From Piscicola geometra (taxonomy: Eukaryota > Annelida > Clitellata > Hirudinida > Piscicolidae), in assembly GCA_943735955.1 (NCBI GenBank), contig OX030957.1, positions 9,856,100 to 9,920,099 on the forward strand: a stretch of DNA of 64,000 bases, written 5' to 3'. The translations under genes were made by a program, and so were the position numbers. A model generated the notes under the pieces. That model was not told the origin of the DNA. It saw only the letters and a list, made by a program, of their open reading frames with translations, and ran no database searches. Shown one piece after another: positions 48,913 to 59,156 of this stretch (within the stretch, counting starts at the first letter, position 1; each line of letters begins with the position of its first letter).

Positions 48913-49515
48913 ATAAATTAGATGATTTCAACTTGGCTGTCATTGGCGATACTAACCTTGCTCCACTTACCGAAAACCAAAAGCTCTTGGTTAACAGAAA
49001 ATGAAGATATGGGGTTCAGAATAATCATTATGATATAATTGCATTCTCGCACGATTAAACAAGTCGGAGTAATCATTCGCATCAAGATTATGTTGACTTC
49101 ATGAAGCTCAGTCTCGTAGCTTTTGGCAGTACTTTCTATATTGATGAAAATCTCCCTTTCAGCCCACCAGGAGCGTATCACCGCGCAAGATGAATGACAA
49201 AAGGTATCTTCTGCTAGAAGATGTTTTTTTTTCCAGAAAACATTTTTTAATGAACGTAAAAGAAATTCAAGCTATCAAAAGAATTTTCCTTTTTACCAAC
49301 ACACTGTATGTCAAGGCTCGGTTTACTGCTCACAACGTCTGGGATGCTTCTTACAATGATCTGTGATTGAAGAATTCCACTATATTGATTGCCAGATTTC
49401 AAAAATAACGCGATTGAAAAATTAAAAGGTCATCTTTGGTATTTAAGTGAGGATTTGTCAGAGTTATCACTATTTTATGACAAGATAGAGGCTGAAGAAA
49501 AAAAAACGTGACCGC
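48913..49515 (+). pseudogene. Broken open frame of a widespread uncharacterised, probably mobile-element, protein family
   Basis: Plus-strand translation with several stops and shifts gives FNLAVIGDTNLAPLTENQ, then DYVDFMKLSLVAFG, FSPPGAYHRAR-MTKGI, FLFTNTLYVKARFTAHN and HLWYLSEDLSELSLFYDK. The pattern PGA-H-ARWM-K-IY...LF and the later HLWYLSEEL-LALF-D resemble, from memory, a family often found in transposon-rich regions of invertebrate genomes. The TGA after HRAR sits where a Trp codon would be expected. Its catalytic role is not known to me. Confidence 0.45.
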
Positions 49516-49754
49516 GTTTATCCACTCCAACGTAGGCCCGTGTGTCCCTCAATTACAAAAGGAGTTTAGGCACTTGTTTTGTGGAATCAAAACGTTATTT
49601 TTATTTTTAGAATTAACGATAGTGCATTGAAAGATATGATGACTTAATGACTCATTAATCTTGAAAAACATCTTTAAATTAATCTAAAGGTTTTATGAGA
49701 ATTGCATCTGTAACACCGTCATAACCTCTTATCCTTAAGGTTGTGAAATAAATA

Positions 49755-49845
49755 TTTACGTATAAAATACAATACAATAATACAATACAACGACGAGTGT
49801 TATTAACGTGGCGTAAACCCGAACGAGCTTCAAGACCACTTAGTT
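49755..49845 (-). repeat. SINE 3'-end fragment with (AATAC)n tail
   Basis: CGACGAGTGTTATTAACGTG, then CCCGAACGAGCTTCAAGACC, matches the SINE body. The tail has tandem AATACAAT units. Confidence 0.55.
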
Positions 49846-49849
49846 ATGG

Positions 49850-50319
49850 AAAATTTAATAATAATATTAATAATGACAAATGAATTAATAAATAAATGAT
49901 AAGTAAATTGAATAAAAGTAAGTTTAAAAAAGAAGGTTAAAAAAATATAGATATACAAACCTGTACGTGTAAATATATATCTACATACAGCACAGACATT
50001 AAGTAGAAAGGAATACTATATATATATATGTTAGTTGACGTTAATGAAAAAGTAAATAAATAAATATTATTGTTTTATATTTTTGTTAGTAGAAAGACTT
50101 TTTTTTCTTTTTTTTAAAGTTTGAAACAGAAATAAAAATAATAATAATACATTTTAGATACAATTTTATATATATATATATTATTTATTTTCGAATTATT
50201 ATTAAAAATTAGTAAAAAAATGAAGATAAATTATAAAGCAAGAAATTGATGAAGGGAAAAATGAGCAGTAAATTTGTGGGTTATTGTGATCTGCCAAACA
50301 AGTACGTTTTTACTGTAGC
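49850..50319. other. AT-rich intergenic stretch
   Basis: It holds (TA)n-like and AATAAT runs, including ATATATATAT near 50015 and 50170. No gene seen. Confidence 0.6.
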
Positions 50320-50595
50320 GTGCGCAGTGGTCTAGGTATGTCTACCTATGCACGTGAAGACTGGAATCGGTGGACGAGCGGAAGAACCACTAGATGGTCA
50401 ACGGTCAAGAAGGCGATTCTCAGCAAAGCTTTGTGGAACGCTAAGGGCATGACGAGACACGAAGAACATCATGGCCATCCACTGCACCCTTTCCATCTCC
50501 AGCCGTCTCGACTCTGTCTTGCTACTGGATCAAGATGGTCTCGGGCGAGAGAGTGAGATCGACGAACTGCGCAACTTTTTCTCACTTTAATCCAA
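50320..50595 (+). other. GC-richer segment of unclear origin next to the LINE
   Basis: A 78-residue open frame (from MRSGLGMSTYAREDWNRW) and high GC relative to the surroundings suggest it came with a mobile element. I could not match it to a protein. It may be another retroelement 3' end. Confidence 0.25.
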
Positions 50596-51135
50596 TTTAT
50601 TGCGCAAGTCACTTTTAGTCATTCATCTCACACAACAAGCCTCAGGAAAATCCTCGGCATAAAATGGCAAGACAAAATTCCAGACACAGTGGTACTGTCC
50701 ATAGCAGGACTTTCCAGCATTTTCACCCTCCTAATGCAATCTCAGCTTCGCTGGGCAGGGCACGTAGTCCGAATGCCAGACGAGAGACTGCCAAAAAGAC
50801 TCTTCTATGGCTATCTTCTGCATGCACAGCGGTCTCAGGGTGGGCAAAAGAAACGCTTTAAAGACACTCTGAAAGCCTCACTTGAAGTCTTTTCTATCAA
50901 CGTAGAAACTTGGGAACAAGCTGCAACAAATCGTTCCACCTGGCGCTCTTCCATTCACAAAGATGCCATGACCTGTGAGGCAAACAGGATCAACGCCGCA
51001 GAAAAGAAGAGGCAAGTCCGAAAAGCCCGCATTGTCAACCCTCCTGGAGACGTCCCACTCATCCCATGTCCTTCATGTTCCCGAACCTTCCGTGCCAGGA
51101 TCGGCCTCATCAGCCATCTGCGCACACACACCTGA
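50596..51135 (+). pseudogene. LINE (non-LTR retrotransposon) ORF2 C-terminal fragment with C2H2 finger
   Basis: The continuous frame reads TTSLRKILGIKWQDKIPDT, then QLRWAGHVVRMPDERLPKR, SQGGQKKRFKDTLKASL, ANRINAAEKKRQVRKAR and finally CPSCSRTFRARIGLISHLRT with a TGA stop at 51133. This is the familiar end of an RTE-like animal LINE ORF2: the region after the reverse transcriptase, closing with a CCHH zinc finger. The 5' part of ORF2 is missing, so the copy is 5'-truncated and dead. The reading frame is still open over about 180 codons, so it is fairly young, and its base composition is clearly more GC-rich than its surroundings. Confidence 0.88.
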
Positions 51136-51138
51136 ATG

Positions 51139-51430
51139 ACTTTTAAAGTGTTTCTCGTCGACTCGACGGACGAACAACGTTTTCATGGAATGACTGAATT
51201 TTGCGGTTGAGCTCGGGGATTTGAGTCTATTGGGAAGACTGTTCCTAAGGGTCGGCGCTGCAACAAAAAAGCTTCTTGCACCTGGATACTTGAGTTTGTA
51301 GCTCTGTGCAACTACATCTCTTCAGGCTACTCGACAAATAATCTGGGCACTCCTTGGACAGACACTTGTGCATTAACACGACGTTTTTGTATTCAATTCT
51401 ATTTTCAACACGAAGCAAGTGGAACTCCTT
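51139..51430 (-). pseudogene. Second LINE family, reverse transcriptase C-terminal fragment (CR1/Rex/L2-like)
   Basis: Minus-strand translation gives VENRIEYKNVVLMHKCL, then CPDYLSSSL, a frame shift, then YKLKYPGARSFFVAAPTLRN and SLPNRLKSPSSTAKFSH, KTLF. This matches the familiar end ...RI-YK-L-L-YKCLHG-APDYLS-L...GDRAFSVAAP-LWNSLP...FK--LKT-LF. It abuts the stop codon of the plus-strand LINE within a few bases, so one was inserted at the end of the other, or a rearrangement joined them. Confidence 0.75.
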
Positions 51431-51551
51431 GAGAACAGGGCTGATATGATCATACTTTCTAGCACCTGTTATGAGCCTATCTGTAGTGTGATTATGAACT
51501 GAATTTTCTGCAGCTGCGTTATTAGCAACACAGTAAGAATGATATTGCCAT

Positions 51552-51820
51552 CAGGGGCGACAATCTGCGGAAAAAATCTTGGAGAGGTCCTCCCCAGGGT
51601 TGGAATCAAAGAACCATAATCGGCCAATACAGTACCAGCGATACTATTTAGTATTGTTTGCTGTATTACTAGTTCTTTTTGTATCAACTATTATTATTTG
51701 TATCGCCAAACAGTTTAAAAAAAGTTCGATACTTAATAAGGCGAGCGGGTTGGCTAAGATGGTAAAGTCGGGGGGTCCTGAACCCAGGATCTCCCCAGGA
51801 TCGCCGCCCATGGTTGGAGC
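51552..51820. mobile_element. Small element with inverted ends, ~270 bp (MITE-like)
   Basis: It begins GGGGCGACAATCTGCGG and ends AGGATCGCCGCCC, so the ends are inverted versions of one GGGCGGCGATC motif. Both arms also carry GGGGTCCT/AGGACCCC blocks. Related copies are at 48749-48903 and 52899-53181. Confidence 0.5.
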
Positions 51821-52364
51821 AAATGTTTTTGTATAACGCAGTTTTAGTATCGGGGTACTAATTGAAAAAGAAAAAAGAAAGATAATAAAAAAAAGTGTGG
51901 ATGAGATTTGCTTGGTTAAAAAAATGCATTTCATAAATAATAAATCTCTAAGCTAAAAAAATAGCATCTTCGTTCTTGAATGTGTGAAAAAGGCTTGAAG
52001 CCACAAATTACTTTTTAAGAATCCCATCTATCTCAAAAACTTTCATGAAACTCGTTCTTTTTTCACCTTTTTTTCAACTTCATGCGGTATTGCACAATTT
52101 TCTTTTATTCAAGATTTTCTATAACTAGTCTTCGAGTTTCTTTGTAATTCATTCGCTAGAGGAATAAATGCATGAGGGCAACCAGCGGGTAAAAATTCTG
52201 GTTTATCATCACAAAATGTCATTATTAATTTTTTTAGTAATAAAATTAGAATAAGCAAATTTTTAAAAAAAATTTATGAAATCATAATCTTGTGAAAATC
52301 AAATCTTAAAAGTGTGAATAATGTAATCCGCCAAATATTTCTGTTTGGATTATTGATAGAAGTA

Positions 52365-52600
52365 GTGTTTTGCCCAGTCATCAATCTGCCAGCACGTGTC
52401 GTTAATTTCAGTGGCATACTTGAGTGGACCTATGGTCTTCATCGGGTGGCCAGTAGTTTTTTCTAACGCCGTCGCACATGACCTTGATGTCTCCGGTATC
52501 GGTCAAATTCTGAATCTGTTGGCATAGATAAAGCCAGTAGTTATCTTTTTGCATTGCACTGTATTAGTTTTTTTTCGGATACAGCTTGTATTCCAGGTGG
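52365..52600 (-). pseudogene. LINE ORF2 N-terminal-side fragment, minus strand
   Basis: Minus-strand translation gives YLCQQIQNLTDTGDIKVMCD, then in another frame TTGHPMKTIGPLKYATEIND and WQIDDW. This matches the region between endonuclease and reverse transcriptase in the same LINE type as 50.6-51.1 kb (pattern IQ---DTG-IK-MYDGI-KA-GP---K-APLKSA-GE--TD---QM-RW). It is frame-shifted and isolated. Confidence 0.55.
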
Positions 52601-52898
52601 GTTTTTCAACATTTTTGTATAAGAATAGGCAGTTTTGGTCTGCCTTCTTTTGAAAATTTTATGTAATCCTGTAAACAGTTTCTTTGATGTAACCCCATTT
52701 TTTGACTGTGTCATCAGAAGGTTGTAGAAGAAGCTTTTCCAAGAAAACTTGTTTGAACAGCGTCATTTTGTCTGGGTAAGTCGTCTTGCTCACAATGTGG
52801 ATGCTGCTTTCAAGCCAACAGTGCTGACGAAGGTCACAAATAGCCAGTTTTTAGAAATCGGCCTGTTGACTGACAAATTTTGTACATTATTTGCAAGA

Positions 52899-53181
52899 GC
52901 GGCGATCTGCTGCAAATCTTGGCGGTGGGGGTCCTACTTAGCATGGACGATCCTGGGGAGGTCTTGGGATCCTGGGGTCCCCTTCCTCCACTTGAAAATC
53001 ATTTTTTAAATTATGTTTTTATACGAATATTCAAGTAGGCAATGAATAGTTTTGTTTAATGCAGCTACACATACTCACAATGTATTACTATGTAACAATT
53101 CTGTTTGATGTCATAGCTAACGAATATGTTCGCATCAAAACAAGAGTTTTAAAATGTTTTTATTGATCGCCGCCCATGATT
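52899..53181. mobile_element. Small element with inverted ends, ~280 bp, related copy
   Basis: It starts GAGCGGCGATCTGCTGCAAA and ends GATCGCCGCCCATGA, with GGGGTCCTAC and GGTCTTGGGATCCTGGGG inside. It interrupts sequence flanking the LINE remnant at 52.4-52.8 kb. Confidence 0.45.
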
Positions 53182-53189
53182 ATTTGCCA

Positions 53190-54090
53190 TTATTGTAACC
53201 AAGAAAGACCTTTTCATCTTAAGAATTGTAAAGTGCTATTTCATCAACCCACATGGCAAAAAATAAATCTATTTTCATAACAATTTGATTTATATGAGTA
53301 AAATAGGAGAGAATTCAGACGATATCAGTTGGAGGCTTATGAGAGACGCCTTCATTAAGCGGACACTGACGCAAATCCGACTTTGATTTTACAACTTAAA
53401 AACTATAAGTTATAATCCTTAGTATTTTCAAGAAATAAAATTATTGTAAGATTTCTTTATTGGTTAAAATTACGATAAAGTTACACTTGAATTTAAATTA
53501 TAATATACTTTTAAAGTATATCTAAGCGGAATATATATTTATATATATGTATAAATAAAATCGTAACCCAATGAACTTTTTGATAATTTCTTTCCAAGCT
53601 AATCTCCAAGCACACGACATCTCACTGGAATTATATTTGAGTCGCTGAAAAACAACAGAGTTTGTCTAAGGATTTTTAAAATTCATTAATAGTTTATTTT
53701 TTATTATAAAATAATTTTAAAGCTTTTCGATTATTATATTCATGACAATAATCATTATTTCATAAAGTCAATGTAACAACCTCGAATAAAATCACGAATT
53801 ATTGCAAACAATTGAGAAAAAAATTGAACAGAGGTCTGTATGACCAGCTTCATTAACGTTCTAAATGTTTTGTGAGCTTGACATAGTTTCAATAATTAAA
53901 TTAATTCGATTATAAAGTGGAATGAATCAAAACATGGATTCTATTATTTACAAATCTTGATCCCTTTTGACTCTGGCCCGAGAAAGAGCGTAGACTTTTA
54001 GATGCCAATAAGTGTTTGTTCCAAATACGAAATAAAAGAATATATTGGAACTTGTCTACGAAAAGTTAGATATTTTTTTGTGTTTAAATA
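53190..54090. other. Downstream flank and probable 3' UTR of the LIM-homeobox gene
   Basis: No coding signal. A minus-strand AATAAA at 53693-53698 is a plausible poly(A) signal. Confidence 0.4.
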
Positions 54091-54094
54091 GATT

Positions 54095-54610
54095 TCAAAA
54101 GAGACTCATTTGTTTAAGTGAGTTTGAAAAGATGTCAGCGAAAGTGTTGTTGCTGTGTTGTGGGGACGAGAAAAAGTTCTTAAAGGGAGGAGAGTGGCTC
54201 AGGTCATATGAAGACTCCTTGTTGTGACAGTCTAGAGGGTTGCTGACGGGTAAATTACTGGTTTTGAGTTTTTGTGAGCCTTGCAAGCTGTTAGCGAACT
54301 GTTCCTTAGGGGTGTTTTGGAGATCAACAAACTTGGAGTCAGATTGTTGCAGAATGTGGTTGAAGGGGGTCTTTAAAGACAATTTTTGAGACATTTGAGA
54401 AACTTGGAGGCTGGCAGACGTGGAGGTGCAGTCACTGCCGTCCAACGAACTTCCACCCGAGAGTGGTCCTCTGTCCGTGGAAGCCTGTGTGGGTGTTTTC
54501 TGTTGTTGTTGTTGCTGTTGCTGTTGTTGCTGTTGATGTTGTTGTTGGGTTTTTTCACGATCTTTTAAAGCGGTTCGTCGATGTTTTGCTCTTGCATTTT
54601 GAAACCATAC
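54095..54610 (-). CDS. Lhx2/9 (ap): LIM-homeobox gene, coding exon 4: homeodomain helix 3, poly-Gln and C-terminus
   Basis: The acceptor TTTTGCAG precedes VWFQNARAKHRR, the recognition helix. It has His where vertebrate Lhx2/9 have Phe in RAKFRR. A Gln run of about 16 residues broken by one His follows, then a Ser/Thr/Asn-rich tail ending KQMSLF, loosely like the LF end of vertebrate Lhx2. The stop is at 54095-54097. The nearest AATAAA on this strand is at 53693-53698, a candidate poly(A) signal giving a 3' UTR of about 400 nt. Confidence 0.92.
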   Translation of the reverse strand, partial: VWFQNARAKHRRTALKDREKTQQQHQQQQQQQQQQQQKTPTQASTDRGPLSGGSSLDGSDCTSTSASLQVSQMSQKLSLKTPFNHILQQSDSKFVDLQNTPKEQFANSLQGSQKLKTSNLPVSNPLDCHNKESSYDLSHSPPFKNFFSSPQHSNNTFADIFSNSLKQMSLF

Positions 54611-56323
54611 CTGCAAAATAAAATGTTTAAAAAAAGTATTTTTACGTTTATTATGAAGGTATCAGTGTAAAAATTTGATTTTTCTAAACTATACTTTAAT
54701 GGGGATAAACTAATTTATGAAACCATACAAAAAAGACATAAAAAGCAAGTACAGTGTTCCTTGAGTAACAATTGTCGTGAAATTTCATTGGTTTCTTGCA
54801 CGGATTCCAGGGTTGAATTCAGTTTCGATGGCAGCAAGTTAGTTATATTTTTCATTTAATTAAACATTTTCTCGAACTTATCAAAAAGTTTTAATTTCAT
54901 GCTATTCTATCTTTATCGATAGAAAATCGAAATTGTTCAGTTTTTAAATTGATATGCTAGTCCCGACAAAACAGGAAAATCAAAAGATTATGATATTTAA
55001 AAGCCGGAAAAAAGTTAATAAAAAAAAGTATTTACGGAGAATTTTTCGTTAATTTGAACCACATAGTGGTGAAAAAAGCCTATTTAAAAATAAGTTTATT
55101 ATTTAATTTGGAAAATGCATTGTTTTCTAACTCCCATATAAACCTCGATTAGAACCAATTTTCCGAGTAAATTTTCATTATTTCAACCTAAAACGCCCTT
55201 TCACCTGCAGCACTCGTTTATTGAGGGAGGTCTTCTGAGCCAGCTGCTTGAGGTCCTTGGAGTCGGGGTTGTGGTTGAGCGAGAAGTAGGACTTCATGAC
55301 TCTGAGCTGGTGATGCTTGAAGGAGGTTCGCATGCGCTTCTGCTTGTGCTGCTGCTGTGGCATCATCGACTCCTCGTGACCCATGTCTCCTCCTGTTATG
55401 ACGATGAAGCTATACAATAACTCTTATTTCATTCATTGTTTCCTATTATTTCAGGTTTGACTTTCCATTATTACTATTATAATAATAAAAATGATTATTA
55501 TTATTATCACTTAAAATTGTTTTATAATTATTTCCTTGAAAATAAATAGTTTTTAAATGCGAAAAGTGTCTACGTGCAAGCATGACACCCTTCTCATGCA
55601 ATCTTCTACCCTGACTTGCACGCATCGGCACTTATGGATGCTCTAGAAAACATAAAACAAAAATAATGAAAATATCTAACAAAACCAAATTTACATTTAC
55701 AACATTTAAAACATTCACAAAAACAGATGCAACAACAATAAAAAAAGCAATTGACTTCTAAAATGAAAAAATTATTTCCAAAAGTTTTATATCCTAATAT
55801 AGGAACACAAATTTAACCAATAAGAGGTAAATTTCCATAATTTTCTTCGTCTTATTAAGGTTTTAAAATGAAATTCAAGAATAATTTATTCTCTCTTTAA
55901 TTCTAATTTCACTACCTTTCCCACGTCCACAATTTTTCATCACCTTTATCCTATTCAGACGGAAAGTGAAGTGGATGGAGTCATGATGATGATGACATGA
56001 TTTGATACTTGCCATATGGTTACAAGTGGCTAAATAAGATTTTTACATTCATTATGGGGTTTGTTTTGTTGTAACAGGGTTCTCTATGCAATCAGACGTT
56101 TTCAATGAGATGAACGTGCTTCCAGCCTCTCATCACTCCTTTGTGAAGATGTTTGCATCCACCCAGTCATCCATCCGTATTGTTGTTTCTCACCCATTTT
56201 TCCACTTTTTTCTTCCCCCACGTGTATCTGCAAACTTGAAAACAATATTTCCGTTCATTCATCCGCTGACATCTATCTGCCCTTTTCTTTCTTCCTTTTT
56301 TCTTCAAATACACACACACACGG

Positions 56324-56387
<64 letters not shown>

Positions 56388-59153
56388 GCGCGCGCGCGGG
56401 TAATGTTACATAAAGTCTCTAAGATACATCGATGAATAGAGACATATTATTAAAAGTTATCGTCGTTAGCGGCTCCTTGAGCACGCTTGAAAGATCATTA
56501 GCTCATTAAATACTCTTGCTTGCGAGGTATTCATGATCATTTTTCAGATTTTTTTAAGAGGGTGGAAGATTAATAGAAAAGTGAATAGGAATAGTGAAGA
56601 AATCAAGGGGGTGTGATGATAAATTGTTGAAAGAGTGTTAATAAAAATCTCAAAGATCTGAATATTTGAATCAGCCTTGAATTGCTTGAAAACAGCAAAA
56701 AGTTATTAATTACTAGTTTTTTATAATCCATTTTATTGATGGATGAAGCCTACTTGAGGGACAAGTGTTTCAAAAGTCAATGCTGAGCTTATTATGAGTT
56801 TGAGCTTGTGAATAAGGGAATGGTGGAATGAGTAGATAAGCGGTTTGGAAATGAGTGTGTGCATAAATGAAAAAGTCACCTAGAACTGGCACGAAAGAAT
56901 CATCGGGCATGGAACTTTTTCTTTTTCTGGGCCTTCCCTTCTGAAGGTTGTTGGGCTGGTGGAAGATGGAACGGAGGGAAGAGTTAGAGGATGGTAGTGA
57001 GTAGGGTAGAGAATGCAAGTAACAAAATCCGGTTTCAGGATTGGCAGCTTCGCAACAAAGTTGTAAGTTTCTGGAAAAGATTGGAGGTGGGAAAGGGTAG
57101 AACGAGTTTGTTGGTGCTTGGAAAGAGGCATTCGGACTAGGTGGACAATGATGTTTGTCAGAAAAATGGTTTTTGAAGATGTCAGCGTTGACTGGAAAAA
57201 AGCTCTCTTCCACACACATGTCTATTCTTTCCATCTTGCCTTCTTTCTCAGAGCAGGCCATGAGTGTTTTATCATCCGAAGAGCAGCTGTAGTGGAGACC
57301 ACAGAAGATACTGTCACCACTGTGGCCAAAGTAGTCGCCAGGACTCAGTTTGACCGAACATACTTGGCATTGGAAACAGTCGACGTGGAAGACTTTGTTG
57401 AGCACCCTCATCACCAACTGCTTGGAGCTGATCTCGCCCTGACAACTCTGGCATTTCTTCGTGACAAAGCGTCTGGTATTGGGAAGTGGTAGCTTTTATG
57501 TTTCCGTGTGTGTTTCATGTGACTTGGTGTAAAAATAGAATGTTATTTATTTGGTCTATAATGGTTTTCTTCACAACTTAATCATCGTTTCTAACGTTGA
57601 GATTTTAGTCGAATGCTGACTTACGTTGCTAATTCTGTGGTGTTCAAAAATCCTATATCATAGAGGTAAAAACTCATCCATTTTTTTATAAGTAATTGGA
57701 GAGAAGAAAGCAAAAAACTCTATAAAATTATTTTTAAAAAACCAGCTAAATATTTAGATTTAAAAATTGTAAATTTGTTTTGATCAATGAAAAATAAAGT
57801 TGAAATAAGAATATTTTTTAAAAGCATTTTTTTAGTCTACTGTTCACAGCCTGACAGACGCATGCCATGTTACAATGGTTCTGAGAACCATGGTTCTTAT
57901 GCGCCAAGGCGTCACTCCACACGACACATCTATCAATGCATACGTCGCAAACACCGCATCATATACACTAGGTATATGATAGTTCACGGTTGCTTCCAAG
58001 GATTCGAACTGGCAACCTTTAAGTTGCAAGTCCGACGTCTACCATCTAAGCCATCCCCACTCCCCAATTTGTGAAAATATCACGTAATTTATAGCTTCAG
58101 TAAGAGGATATGGAGGAGAATCAAGTAGACCATGATAAAAAAAGGTTTTTCTGATTGATAACTAAAGAAAATGAAAGAAGTTTAAAATTGAATTCTTTTG
58201 ATAACTCTTGGCTTTTATATTATAATTGTGTGAATGTATTGTAAAATAATAAATATGAGCTGAGAAATATGATAAGATATTTACTTTTAAAAGGCTTGGT
58301 CCAATTCATAACTATAATTGGCGTATAAAGTTTCATAAATTGAAGATTAGACGAAATTAAACTAATTTTATAAAATTGATATGCTGCAGTCGACAACATA
58401 CGAAATCCTTCTGAAAATGATCACGAAGCACCAAACGATGCCTGATAAGGATAAAAACTAAAATTACCGGAGATAATCTTTTTTGCAGTAGACCTCCTTC
58501 TCTCTCACGAAGCACGTGCCATTGGCGTCCAGGGGACTTCTGCATGCGGTGCATACCAGGCAAGAGAGGTGCCAGTGTCGTGCAACCACTGACAACATGT
58601 AGCGATCTCTGATCGGATGGCCACAGCCACTACACGTCTGCTGCCGTGGTTTGTCTGGTAAGTGTTGTTGAATTTGTTTTATTTGCTGATCGACTGAATG
58701 GGGTGTGTTTTCTCTTGCAGGGCTGTCAGTGAGGTTGTGAATAAGTCCTTGCTTAGTGGAGTTGAGGTTATTGCTTTTTGAGTTTTCGTTGTTACAGTCA
58801 AGGTGCAGTTGTTCTTTTGAGACACTGCAACCACTATCATTATAACTATCAACAATGTAACCCTCATCACTACAACCTCCTTCTCTGCAACTTCCTTCAC
58901 TGTCTTCATCACCACTTCCTGTATCCTGTGTGAGACTGTAGGAGTTTTGAGCTGCAATGTGGCATGCTTCAACATCTTGACTGTTGCATCTCTTGATAAC
59001 ATCTTCATCATTGTTATTGTAGTTGTTTTTATTGTTAGTTTTGTTACATTTGTTGCTGCGTTCAATATTGCTGCTGTTGCTGCTCAGGACTCTCTTGTTC
59101 AACTCTATCATTCTTGAGGCTTCCAATATTTTCTGTTGGAAAGTCGAACGCAT
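54095..59153 (-). CDS. Lhx2/9 (ap): LIM-homeobox transcription factor, apterous/Lhx2/Lhx9 class; four coding exons
   Basis: Spliced coding sequence on the minus strand: 59153-58468, 57472-56880, 55392-55205 and 54610-54095. The exons total 1983 nt, which is 660 residues plus stop, and every junction keeps phase at a GT-AG intron. The protein has an Asn/Ser-rich N-terminus (1-173), LIM1 (about 174-226), LIM2 (about 236-289), a linker with the basic block QKGRPRKRK (406-414), a homeodomain (about 444-503), poly-Gln (about 511-526) and a Ser/Asn-rich tail. The homeodomain carries KRMRTSFKHHQLR, HNPDSKDLKQLAQKT and VWFQNARAKHRR, and the intron falls between Leu-Gln and Val-Trp; with the basic linker this marks the apterous/Lhx2/9 class. 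Such proteins act in the nucleus, bind TAAT-type DNA through the homeodomain and recruit Ldb/Chip cofactors through the LIM fingers, in nervous-system and appendage patterning. Class assignment is confident. The true first exon and the UTRs are not established. Confidence 0.93.
55205..55392 (-). CDS. Lhx2/9 (ap): LIM-homeobox gene, coding exon 3: homeodomain helices 1 and 2
   Basis: The acceptor AACAG at 55393-55397 gives GA, completing a Gly codon with the last base of exon 2. A second AG three bases downstream (AACAGGAG) would also keep frame and drop one residue, so NAGNAG-type variation is possible. The exon covers homeodomain residues 1-46 and ends CTG CAG at donor GTGAAA, phase 0, the intron position usual for Lhx2/9 genes. 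Confidence 0.92.
55393..56879 (-). other. Intron 2 of the LIM-homeobox gene
   Basis: The 1487-bp intron is bounded by GTGACT and AACAG. It holds a (CA)n tract at 56312-56398. Open frames on either strand across that tract are repeat translation. No coding block was recognised. Confidence 0.8.
56312..56400. repeat. (CA)n microsatellite grading into (CG)n
   Basis: An almost pure CA dinucleotide run ends in alternating CGCGCGCG, inside intron 2 of the LIM-homeobox gene. Alternating purine-pyrimidine DNA of this type can adopt Z-form; that is general knowledge, not shown here. Confidence 0.95.
56880..57472 (-). CDS. Lhx2/9 (ap): LIM-homeobox gene, coding exon 2: LIM2 and basic linker
   Basis: The acceptor CCAG at 57473-57476 supplies the last base of the split Arg codon, giving DYLR-RFVTKK, which matches the family spacing between LIM1 and LIM2. 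LIM2 is complete: CQSC, then HVDC, QC-QVC and a closing CGLH. A long family-variable linker follows, then the conserved basic block QKGRPRKRK. The donor GTGACT at 56879 leaves a single G. An open frame continues past the donor, but the GT site and phase agree with exon 3. Confidence 0.9.
57473..58467 (-). other. Intron 1 of the LIM-homeobox gene
   Basis: The 995-bp intron separates LIM1 from LIM2 and is bounded by GTAATT and CCAG. It contains a complete-looking tRNA-derived SINE at 57848-58066 and otherwise AT-rich sequence without conserved open frames. Confidence 0.85.
57848..58066 (-). repeat. tRNA-derived SINE inside intron 1
   Basis: Read on the minus strand from 58066 there is a tRNA-like head: GGGGATGGCTTAGATGGTAG with an A-box-like TGGCTTAGATGG, then a B box GTTCGAATCC about 35 bases later. 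A non-tRNA body follows, including the palindromic stretch ATATACCTAGTGTATAT. A closely similar palindrome lies near 8607-8628. The cloverleaf is imperfect and there is no clean acceptor stem, so this is read as a SINE rather than a functional tRNA gene. Confidence 0.65.
58468..59153 (-). CDS. Lhx2/9 (ap): LIM-homeobox gene, coding exon 1: N-terminus and LIM1
   Basis: The ATG at 59153 is preceded directly by an in-frame TAA, so it is the earliest start available in this exon; further 5' non-coding exons are possible. Residues 1-173 are low complexity, rich in Asn, Ser, Asp and Glu. LIM1 shows all zinc ligands: CSGC, 17 residues, H-x2-C-x2-C-x2-C, 18 residues, then C-x2-D. The exon ends inside an Arg codon (CG) at the donor GTAATT. 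Confidence 0.9.
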
Positions 59154-59156
59154 TTA

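Noticed and set aside
54386..54568. Plus-strand frame with a long Leu run
   Set aside because: It is antisense to the CAG/CAA tract of the LIM-homeobox gene exon 4.
56086..56403. Frames across the CA repeat (His-Thr and Cys-Val runs)
   Set aside because: Dinucleotide repeat translation within intron 2.
57118..57492. 124-residue plus-strand frame
   Set aside because: It is antisense to the LIM2 exon, whose zinc ligands and splice phase are clear.
58030..58066. Functional tRNA gene
   Set aside because: A and B boxes are present, but the cloverleaf lacks a matching acceptor stem and the sequence continues into a SINE body.
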